Shown here one piece after another: positions 1 through 6,092 of a stretch of DNA of 25,741 nt. The position numbers were made by a program, and so were the translations under genes. The notes below the pieces were generated by a model. The model saw nothing but the letters and a program-made list of their open reading frames with translations. It had not been told where the DNA came from and searched no databases. The DNA comes from Flavobacteriales bacterium (GTDB lineage: Bacteria > Bacteroidota > Bacteroidia > UBA10329), in NCBI GenBank assembly GCA_020635495.1, contig JACJZQ010000024.1:1-25741 (forward strand), read 5' to 3'. The first letter of the stretch is position 1, and each line of letters opens with the position of its first letter.

Positions 1-864
1 CGTGTGCTTCTCCAAAAGATGGTGCGCCTTGATGATGACCAACGGTGCAGCCGCCTCAAATCCAACGCGACCTTTGATGCCGATAATGGTATCGCCCACA
101 TGCACATCGCGGCCAATTCCGTAGCCCGCAGCCATTTCTTCCAACGCATTGATGGCTGACACCGGATCCATTTCAGTTCCGTTCAATCCTGTCAATTGCC
201 CTTCGCTGAATTGCAGCGTAACCTCCAGAGGTTCGGTCTTGGTAACGGGCGTTGGATAGGCCGATTCTGGCAAAGGCTTGTGCGAAGTGAGCGTTTCCGC
301 GCCACCCACACTCGTTCCCCACAATCCTTTATTGATGGAATACTGCGCTTTGGTCCAATCGAGTTCGATGCCTGCTTCTTTCAAGTAATCAATCTCCTGT
401 TGGCGACTCAATTTCAGGTCGCGGATCGGTGTGATGATCTCCGTTCCAGGCAACAGAAGTCCGAATGCAAGATCGAAACGCACTTGGTCGTTTCCTGCGC
501 CTGTGCTTCCGTGGGCAATCGCATCAGCATTGATGGAGGCCGCAAATTCAGCCAGCGCAATGGCCTGATACACGCGCTCAGCACTCACCGACAACGGATA
601 AGTGTTGTTCTTGAGCACGTTTCCATAAATAAGATAACGGATGATACGCTGGTAGTAATCGTTGGTGCGCTCCAACACACGGAATGAATCAACACCGGCC
701 AATTCTGCGCGCTTCGCAATGCGTGCTTTTTCCTCTTCGGATATGCCACCGGTATCAACCAATGCGGCATGCACTTCCATGCCTTTTTCAATGGTCAGGT
801 ACTTGGCGCAGAAGGTGGTGTCTAAACCACCGCTGAACGCCAGTACGACTTTCTTCTTTGTCAT
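1..864 (-). CDS. argG: Argininosuccinate synthase, 5' part (cut by window edge)
   Basis: The enzyme condenses citrulline and aspartate with ATP to give argininosuccinate, the penultimate step of arginine synthesis in the cytoplasm. The 288 codons present start at ATG 864 and run off the left edge of the window, so the C-terminus is missing. Residues 9-15 read FSGGLDT, the ATP-pyrophosphatase P-loop of this family, and the segment HGSTGAGNDQVRFD is the conserved citrulline/aspartate-binding region; NKGLWG is also typical. The start codon overlaps the stop of the upstream GNAT gene as ATGA (861-864), so the two are probably translationally coupled and co-transcribed. No frameshift or missing key residue is seen in the visible part. 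Identification is from motifs recognised by eye. Confidence 0.95.
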   Translation of the reverse strand, partial: MTKKKVVLAFSGGLDTTFCAKYLTIEKGMEVHAALVDTGGISEEEKARIAKRAELAGVDSFRVLERTNDYYQRIIRYLIYGNVLKNNTYPLSVSAERVYQAIALAEFAASINADAIAHGSTGAGNDQVRFDLAFGLLLPGTEIITPIRDLKLSRQQEIDYLKEAGIELDWTKAQYSINKGLWGTSVGGAETLTSHKPLPESAYPTPVTKTEPLEVTLQFSEGQLTGLNGTEMDPVSAINALEEMAAGYGIGRDVHVGDTIIGIKGRVGFEAAAPLVIIKAHHLLEKHT

Positions 865-1541
865 TTGCTTTCAGTTTGTGTAGCCTGTTTCAACGCAGGC
901 TTAAGTGATGGAAATGATGGGATGAGGTTCTGAAGTCGTTTTCCTCGTTCCACCATGAATTTCTTGAAACCTGCCCAACGTTGAACTTTGGTTTCTACCA
1001 CAGGTTGGCTTACCGTTTTTTCCATGTACATCATGCCTGTGCACATACACATGGTGCGGTTCGTTCGCTGCAACACGTCAAAGTTCACGCAGCTTTGGCA
1101 GCCTTTCCAAAACGCTTCATCCTGAGTAAGTTCTGAGAACGTTACAGGTTTGTAGCCGAGGTCTGAATTGATCTTCATCACCGCCAAACTGGTAGTAATT
1201 CCGAACAACTTTGCCTCAGGGAACATTTCTCGCGATAGCTTGAAAATGGCCGATTTGATCGCTCTTGCCAAACCTGTTTTACGATAATCGGGATGAACGA
1301 TGAGCCCAGAATTGGCCACATATTTTTTGTCTTCCCAGCTTTCGATATAGCAGAAGCCAACCACAGAATCGCCATTCAAAGCGATGACTGCCTTCCCTTC
1401 AGACATCTTTTTCTGAACGTATTCGGGTTCGCGTTTGGCAATACCTGTCCCTCTGACCTTGGCGGCCTCTTCCATCATTTGGCAGATGGTGAATGCAAAA
1501 GGATGATGGCTAATGTCAGCCACCTTGACTTCATAATTCAT
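861..1541 (-). CDS. GNAT family N-acetyltransferase of an arginine operon
   Basis: Predicted acyl-CoA-dependent N-acyltransferase of 226 residues. The GNAT core covers roughly residues 1-150, with the strand GDSVVGFCYIES, then GLIVHPDYRKTGLARAIKSA as the acetyl-CoA-binding motif A (Q/RxxG type: RKTGLA). After it comes a cysteine-rich stretch (CxxC, 13 residues, then CxC) and a basic C-terminal tail. ATG 1541 (MNYEVKVADI) is preferred over ATG 1592 because the extra 17 residues do not look like a GNAT N-terminus. It overlaps argG by 4 bp. From that context I infer a role in arginine synthesis, acylating glutamate or an ornithine precursor in place of classical ArgA, but the substrate cannot be read from the sequence. 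Expression may be governed by the leader and palindrome upstream at 1612-1767. Confidence 0.85.
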   Translation of the reverse strand: MNYEVKVADISHHPFAFTICQMMEEAAKVRGTGIAKREPEYVQKKMSEGKAVIALNGDSVVGFCYIESWEDKKYVANSGLIVHPDYRKTGLARAIKSAIFKLSREMFPEAKLFGITTSLAVMKINSDLGYKPVTFSELTQDEAFWKGCQSCVNFDVLQRTNRTMCMCTGMMYMEKTVSQPVVETKVQRWAGFKKFMVERGKRLQNLIPSFPSLKPALKQATQTESK

Positions 1542-1619
1542 GAAATTCGAATGATTGTTTTGTTCAATTGGTGGAATGCGCACTGACCTCAACGGTCCAA
1601 CGAAGTACGACTCAGACCC

Positions 1620-1682
1620 TCAGAATGAAAAAGCGCGGGCACGCGTTCTGCCGCCTCGCACAAATGCCAGCTTCGCACTCAT
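1620..1682 (-). CDS. Possible Arg-rich leader peptide of the arginine operon
   Basis: A 20-codon frame starts at ATG 1682 and stops at TGA 1620, 78 nt before the GNAT start. Residues 9-16 read RGGRTRAR, so four of eight codons are Arg (CGA, AGA, CGT, CGC). The start codon lies in the loop of a possible GCACT/AGTGC hairpin. The Arg codons overlap a GC-rich imperfect stem followed by five T residues (about 1629-1660). An Arg-rich frame directly before arginine genes suggests attenuation or nascent-peptide control. Caveat: the GC-rich stretch also gives Arg codons in a competing 33-codon frame (1713-1612), so coding is unproven. The frame stays open after the TGA right into the GNAT gene. Confidence 0.4.
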   Translation of the reverse strand: MSAKLAFVRGGRTRARAFSF

Positions 1683-1735
1683 GAAGAAGTGCCAGAAACT
1701 GAATACCGTTCATATTGAACTCGTTTTGCATGGCG

Positions 1736-1743
1736 CAAAATTA
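1736..1743 (-). promoter_or_regulatory. -7 promoter element of the GNAT-argG operon
   Basis: Read on the minus strand the octamer is TAATTTTG, a full match to the Bacteroidota -7 consensus TAnnTTTG. Transcription would start near 1728-1730, giving a leader of about 190 nt before ATG 1541. A TTC lies 18 nt upstream where the -33 TTG is expected, so the -33 box is imperfect. Confidence 0.5.
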
Positions 1744-1747
1744 AAAG

Positions 1748-1767
1748 ATGTTCAATTTTCTGAACAT
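1748..1767. promoter_or_regulatory. Palindromic operator-like site in the arginine promoter
   Basis: Perfect 7-bp inverted repeat, ATGTTCA and TGAACAT around the 6-nt spacer ATTTTC. It sits between the -7 octamer (1736-1743) and the expected -33 region of the minus-strand promoter, where a bound repressor would block RNA polymerase. It differs from the enterobacterial ARG box half-site TGAAT. The binding protein is unknown and is not encoded in the window. Confidence 0.45.
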
Positions 1768-1872
1768 GATTTTTAGCAATTGGACCAGAATTAATTGAAG
1801 CTTAACCCAATACACCTATTCATCTGGCCAACGCAAAATGTCAGAACCCAAGAGTTCCATCAACGCGATTTC

Positions 1873-1880
1873 TACTTTTG
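1873..1880 (+). promoter_or_regulatory. -7 promoter element just before the desaturase gene
   Basis: TACTTTTG matches TAnnTTTG exactly and ends only 4 nt before ATG 1885. Transcription would begin at or very near the start codon, so the mRNA is probably leaderless or nearly so. No clear -33 TTG is present 19 nt upstream. Confidence 0.45.
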
Positions 1881-1884
1881 CACC

Positions 1885-2844
1885 ATGAACCGATTCAACC
1901 TCGTTCGTTATAAAGCGGATTACCGCACCATTGCCACGGTAGTTGCTTACGCCATTTTCTACCCCATCAGTTGGTACTTGTGGGGCGAATTCGGTTGGAT
2001 TGGAAAGACGATTCTGGTGTTAGTGCATTGCAATTGGCAGTTCTTTATTGCCACTATCATTCACAATACCATACACGTTCCGATTTTCAGGAGCATGGCG
2101 TGGAATAAGGCTTTCCAGTTTCTGCTTTCGGCAGTGAAAGGAAACCCTGTAAGTGGGTACGTTCCAGGGCACAATTTGAGTCATCACAAGCATTTGCAGA
2201 CACCGAAAGATGCAGCCCGCACAACCCGCGCCCGTTTCAAGTGGAATTTCCTGAACCAACTGCTGTTCTTCTTCCTGCTTGCGCGAGATATTATGAAGTC
2301 GGAGAAAGCTTTCGTTCAACGAATGAAGGATGTGAAACCGGGTTGGTCGTCTCAGTACAAGAAGGAGGCAATTCTTGTGGGAACGATAAAAGTGGGGGCT
2401 CTGATCGTTGATTGGCAACGCATGCTTTTCCTCATTTTCATTCCGAACATGTATTCGCTTTGGGGCATTTTCGGGACCAATTACTGGCAGCACGATGGTT
2501 GCGATGAAACGCACCCGTATAATCACTCGCGTTCGTTTACTGGAAAGTTGTTCAATTGGATGGCGTTCAACAATGGTTATCACGGAATTCACCACATGTA
2601 TATGGGTGTGCATTGGAGTCTGTATCCAGAATATCACGAACGATTGTTGAAACCGTACGTTCATCCAAGCCTCGACCAGAAATCACTTTTCGTTTATCTG
2701 TGGAAGTCGTGCATTTGGCCAGGAAAACGGTTGGATTATCTTGGAAATCCGGTTCAACTTCCACCTAAAGTGGATACTCAGGATTGGGTGAGTGACGTGT
2801 CTATCGACCCCGAGGCAAAAGTTGCTTTGGGAGCCATTCAGTGA
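1885..2844 (+). CDS. Membrane fatty-acid desaturase/hydroxylase family protein
   Basis: Integral-membrane di-iron enzyme of 319 residues expected to desaturate or hydroxylate lipid acyl chains. The three histidine clusters are present: HNTIH (60-64), HNLSHH (96-101) and HGIHH (233-237). A further conserved-looking QHDG has its His at 203. Hydrophobic segments near residues 14-60, 75-85 and 185-205 fit a membrane protein with the His clusters on the cytoplasmic side. ATG 1885 (MNRFN) is chosen over ATG 1795 because the promoter octamer lies between them and the extra 30 residues look non-coding. The product is a typical size for the family. The exact substrate (acyl lipid, acyl-CoA or a carotenoid) cannot be told. 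Its stop codon directly abuts the stop of the convergent Sel1 gene. Confidence 0.85.
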   Translation: MNRFNLVRYKADYRTIATVVAYAIFYPISWYLWGEFGWIGKTILVLVHCNWQFFIATIIHNTIHVPIFRSMAWNKAFQFLLSAVKGNPVSGYVPGHNLSHHKHLQTPKDAARTTRARFKWNFLNQLLFFFLLARDIMKSEKAFVQRMKDVKPGWSSQYKKEAILVGTIKVGALIVDWQRMLFLIFIPNMYSLWGIFGTNYWQHDGCDETHPYNHSRSFTGKLFNWMAFNNGYHGIHHMYMGVHWSLYPEYHERLLKPYVHPSLDQKSLFVYLWKSCIWPGKRLDYLGNPVQLPPKVDTQDWVSDVSIDPEAKVALGAIQ

Positions 2845-3534
2845 TCAGAGGTATTTCTCCAATCTGTTATTGATGATGAAATCCCTCGCCTTCAGGTTTC
2901 CTTGATTGGCAGCTTTTTGCATCCACATGGCAGCCAGATCATTGTTCTTGGTCACTCCTCTCCCATAATAATACATCCAACCCAAATTGAATTGTGCTTC
3001 TGAATGCCCTTCCTTGGCGGCTATTCTGAACCATTGTAATGCCTTTTGGTAGTCTACCGCTACCCCTTCACCAGCCAAATAGACATTTCCGAGCATATTC
3101 TGTGCATCTCGATGGCCTTGCAATGCAGCCAACTCAAACCACACGACCGCATGTCCGCAACTTGTCGCTTTCTGACAATCGGCTCCATAATAGATCATCC
3201 CCAATGCAAATTGAGCATCCGCTATATCCTGATGCGCAGCCATCAGATACCATTTTTCAGCTTCGGGAATATTGCGTTCCACCCCGGATCCGCGCTGGTA
3301 GATCAAACCAAGATTGTATTGCGCAAAAGCCACGCCTGATTCTGCAGCCTCGGTAAACCAAAATATGGCGCTATCTACATTTTCTTCCACTCCCTTACCA
3401 TTGTAAAACGACAATGCCAGATTATACTGCGCCTTCTCATTTCCATTGTAGGCTAAGCTTTTCAACTCATCAATGGCCTGGGCATTAGCTCCCAAATTGA
3501 GAAAGATTAATAAGACAAGAATTCTGATGGTCAT
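2845..3534 (-). CDS. Secreted Sel1-repeat (TPR-like) protein
   Basis: The product has 229 residues, with a signal peptide (MTIRILVLLIFLNLGANAQA) followed by about five Sel1-like repeats of about 36 residues. Examples are AQYNLGLIYQRGSGVERN and AQFNLGWMYYYGRGVTKN, with the usual GxGV turn and an A-x-x-W-x-x-x-A-A helix. Sel1 repeats form alpha-solenoids that bind partner proteins; no enzymatic domain is present. One repeat carries two extra Cys residues in an insertion (GADCQKATSCGHA) that could form a disulfide in the periplasm. ATG 3534 is preferred over 3591 because it begins the signal peptide. The gene converges on the desaturase gene with stops side by side (TGATCA, 2842-2847). Its partner is unknown. 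Confidence 0.8.
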   Translation of the reverse strand: MTIRILVLLIFLNLGANAQAIDELKSLAYNGNEKAQYNLALSFYNGKGVEENVDSAIFWFTEAAESGVAFAQYNLGLIYQRGSGVERNIPEAEKWYLMAAHQDIADAQFALGMIYYGADCQKATSCGHAVVWFELAALQGHRDAQNMLGNVYLAGEGVAVDYQKALQWFRIAAKEGHSEAQFNLGWMYYYGRGVTKNNDLAAMWMQKAANQGNLKARDFIINNRLEKYL

Positions 3535-3654
3535 CTTAGGATAGTAAAGAACATACAATGTTAAAGAATTGCCACAATTCATCTGTGACACATGTCATCA
3601 ATAAATGAAAATGGTGATGAATTTTTCCAACTACCGATGAACAATCAAATGTTT

Positions 3655-3672
3655 TCAATGTTTAAACATTGA
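3655..3672. promoter_or_regulatory. 18-bp perfect palindrome, operator candidate upstream of the YceI-like gene
   Basis: Perfect inverted repeat TCAATGTTT/AAACATTGA without a spacer, ending 4 bp before the -7 octamer at 3677-3684. It covers the region between the -33 and -7 elements, a classical repressor site. Size and symmetry fit a dimeric MarR/TetR-type regulator, which is an inference; none is encoded in the window. Confidence 0.55.
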
Positions 3673-3676
3673 TACA

Positions 3677-3684
3677 TACATTTG
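3677..3684 (+). promoter_or_regulatory. -7 promoter element of the YceI-like lipoprotein gene
   Basis: TACATTTG matches TAnnTTTG exactly, 25 nt before ATG 3710, placing transcription start near 3690. No good -33 TTG is visible; the palindrome 3655-3672 occupies that area. Confidence 0.5.
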
Positions 3685-3709
3685 TAACCATAATCAATCA
3701 ACAATCAAA

Positions 3710-4345
3710 ATGAAAACAACCAAATTACTATTGACATTTACAGCGGCAGGAACACTATTTCTAGCAAGCTGCGGTGGTGGACACGAACATTCTAACGAAT
3801 CTGAGGCTACCAGCGAAGAAACTGCTGCAGTAGAAGCAGTTACCAAAACGGTAGACCCTGCTGCCAGCACAGTTAACTGGGTAGGAAAAATGATCGGCAT
3901 TAAAGCGCACAACGGAACTATCAACTTGCAAGAAGGGTCATTGACCATGGAAGGTGATAAAATTGTAGGCGGAAGCTTCGTGGTAGATATGAGCACCATC
4001 ACGCCTCTTGACGAGAACTATGCTCCTGACGGTAGCGAGCAAGGAACTCGTGAAATGCTTGTTGGTCACCTTTCTTCTGGAGATTTCTTCGCAGTGGAAG
4101 AATACCCAACTGCAACATTCGAAGTAACAGGAACGAATGCTGATGGAAGTGTTAGTGGTAACCTTACCGTTCGTGGTAAAACCAATCAAGAAACTGTAAC
4201 TGATGTAGTTGTTAGCGAAGGAACCGTTTCAGGAACCTTGGTTTTTGACCGTAAGAAATACGATGTGGCTTGGGATAGCCCAATGAAAGACGCAGTTCTT
4301 TCTAACGATATCGAACTACAGATTGAATTGAAAGTAGCTGGATAA
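3710..4345 (+). CDS. YceI-like lipoprotein
   Basis: Predicted lipoprotein of 211 residues. The signal peptide ends in the lipobox LASC, with Cys21 as the lipidated residue, followed by a Gly/His/Glu-rich linker to about residue 45. The rest is a YceI domain: it starts with STVNWVGK, has GGSFVVDMSTI, then a GHLSSGDFF segment and EYPTATFEVT, and ends with a beta strand. YceI proteins are lipocalin-like barrels that bind isoprenoid or fatty-acyl chains; that is family knowledge, and the ligand here is unknown. The gene stands alone, with its own -7 box and palindrome upstream and a hairpin terminator at 4367-4397, so it is likely an independently regulated single-gene unit. Confidence 0.9.
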   Translation: MKTTKLLLTFTAAGTLFLASCGGGHEHSNESEATSEETAAVEAVTKTVDPAASTVNWVGKMIGIKAHNGTINLQEGSLTMEGDKIVGGSFVVDMSTITPLDENYAPDGSEQGTREMLVGHLSSGDFFAVEEYPTATFEVTGTNADGSVSGNLTVRGKTNQETVTDVVVSEGTVSGTLVFDRKKYDVAWDSPMKDAVLSNDIELQIELKVAG

Positions 4346-4366
4346 TCAGCTTCTGGTTTATGAGAG

Positions 4367-4397
4367 AAAAAGGCGCTCCAATTGGAGCGCCTTTTTT
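4367..4397. terminator. Strong bidirectional hairpin terminator
   Basis: A 20-bp perfect palindrome (4372-4391: GGCGCTCCAA/TTGGAGCGCC) is flanked by five A on the left and six T on the right. It lies between the convergent YceI-like gene (ends 4345) and outer-membrane protein gene (ends 4401), so it should end transcription from both sides. Confidence 0.9.
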
Positions 4398-4400
4398 GTT

Positions 4401-6065
4401 TTAGAATGTGAAATGCAATCCAGCTATAAAGCTAAATCGCTGCACCGGATATTGGTTCCATATCTCGTAGCGCATAGCAGCAATATTGCGTAGATCAACA
4501 AACGCTCCTATCCATCTTTTGTAACGGTATTCCGCACCAAGACTGATGTCCGCGTAGCCATTCATTTTGATTGGTTCTGCTCGCGTTCCGAGACTGTCTG
4601 TGACAAATCCTTGCGCCACACGGTTTCCTGCAGCGGTTATGGAAGCCTTGAAAATGAACTTGTCGTTCAGGTTGTAGTTTCCTGCGAATACGAACGTAAA
4701 CGGAGCTTCGTGCCAAGGCTGAATACTATCATTCGGCATGTGGAACAAACGGTATTGAGCCGTTGCTTGCACAAACAGTTTCTCGCTCATCGAATAACTC
4801 AACGAACCTTTGAAACGCGTTACGCGGATGTCATGGAATTCAGGATTGAACTTCAACCCGATTCCATCGGAAGTGTCGTTTGTGAACAGCATGTAATTCT
4901 GCGTAATAATCTCAGCAACTGAAAGGTCGAAACCGAGTATTCGGAAGATGTTGCCTTTGAAACCGCCTTCCACATTCAACCGCTCGTAGCTATTCTTGCG
5001 AATAAGATCGGTGTGCGCGTATGGATTAAGCTCCGAAATGCTTCTAAGTCCGTTACGCTGAACTCCTCCTGTGGCATTCACATAGAACCGAACCATGTCT
5101 TGCGCGAGGAAATAATGCAAGTGCAAAATGGGCGTCAGAATGGGTTTGACGTAGGTGGTTCTACCATCCACGAACATGCCGAAACCAGCATCAATTCCCC
5201 AGCGTTCTCTGCGGTGTCTGAACTCGCTTTCCAAGCCAAAAATGACGTTATCGTCAATTCCAGACACGGGCGACTGATTGTGATATACATCTAAATTGGA
5301 GCGCACCTGCACCTCACTTTTCTTGACAGGAATGACCACGCCACCGTTCAATGATGCCCTGCCCTCTTGGTTTTGGAAACGGTCAAGCGTATGGCTGTAA
5401 CTCAGGTCAGCGAAATCGAAGATCTTCTTCTCTTTTCCCTGTTGGGTTCGCAGCGCCAACGTTCCTTTCACATGATGAAACATCTGATTGATACTGTCCT
5501 TGGGCGGCTGCAATTCCGATGGGTCGTAACCGTAGTAATAATTCTGGTCCAGGTCGTATTCCACGTCTGCCGAAAGCACATGCCGCTTCATGAAATACTT
5601 CCCGAAAACGGAAACACCAGCATCCGTAAATCCGAACGGTTTGCCATCCAGTTTGGCGAATGAAGCATGATAACGACCAAAACCGCCCGCTTGATATTTC
5701 TTGTTCCGAAGGCTCGAAAACGAAGCCTCCGCATACGGCATGGTGTAATTCCCAAAGCCGACTTTCAAGTAGCCGTTGTACAACTTCGCCAACGGTTCTT
5801 TTCCCAAACGGACCGCATCCATTGGCTCCATTTCGTTGGTAATTTCGGGTTCCTTCGGAAGCACTTCATACTGCATTTCGGGCAGCGTTACGGTGTCCTT
5901 TTCCAACTCAGGTTGCACGGCATGTTTCTTCGCATCCCGCGTATCGGGGCGGTAATCCTTCCGAACGGTAAATCGAAGACTATCAGGAAGTTTTTCGGCA
6001 TCATTCTGCGCCAGCGCAACACTCGCAGCCAGCAGCATCAGTAAACTCAGTTTCAGGGTTTTCAT
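4401..6065 (-). CDS. Predicted outer-membrane beta-barrel protein
   Basis: The 554-residue product has a signal peptide ending at about residue 19 (SVALAQ). A charged, proline-containing linker runs to about residue 85. After it come many alternating hydrophobic/aromatic strands and a C-terminal FIAGLHFTF ending in Phe, typical of proteins folded by the Bam machinery. No plug domain or TonB box was recognised, so it is called a porin-like barrel rather than a TonB-dependent receptor. The start lies 27 bp after the stop of the TPR gene, so the two are probably one operon and may work together in the envelope. The bidirectional terminator at 4367-4397 lies just past its stop. The transported or bound substrate is unknown. 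Confidence 0.75.
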   Translation of the reverse strand: MKTLKLSLLMLLAASVALAQNDAEKLPDSLRFTVRKDYRPDTRDAKKHAVQPELEKDTVTLPEMQYEVLPKEPEITNEMEPMDAVRLGKEPLAKLYNGYLKVGFGNYTMPYAEASFSSLRNKKYQAGGFGRYHASFAKLDGKPFGFTDAGVSVFGKYFMKRHVLSADVEYDLDQNYYYGYDPSELQPPKDSINQMFHHVKGTLALRTQQGKEKKIFDFADLSYSHTLDRFQNQEGRASLNGGVVIPVKKSEVQVRSNLDVYHNQSPVSGIDDNVIFGLESEFRHRRERWGIDAGFGMFVDGRTTYVKPILTPILHLHYFLAQDMVRFYVNATGGVQRNGLRSISELNPYAHTDLIRKNSYERLNVEGGFKGNIFRILGFDLSVAEIITQNYMLFTNDTSDGIGLKFNPEFHDIRVTRFKGSLSYSMSEKLFVQATAQYRLFHMPNDSIQPWHEAPFTFVFAGNYNLNDKFIFKASITAAGNRVAQGFVTDSLGTRAEPIKMNGYADISLGAEYRYKRWIGAFVDLRNIAAMRYEIWNQYPVQRFSFIAGLHFTF

Positions 6066-6092
6066 GTTCTGGGATTTTGAGGTAGTTGGTCA

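Noticed and set aside
196..687. 163-codon plus-strand frame opposite argG
   Set aside because: Shadow of the conserved argG coding sequence; no domain recognised.
1555..1776. 73-codon plus-strand frame opposite the arginine leader
   Set aside because: It has no start signal, lies antisense to the leader RNA, and its Arg-rich part only mirrors the GC-rich stem.
3584..3600. CRP/FNR-like site TGTGA-N6-TCATC upstream of the Sel1 gene
   Set aside because: Only one half-site is good, and no promoter with a TAnnTTTG box is placed next to it.
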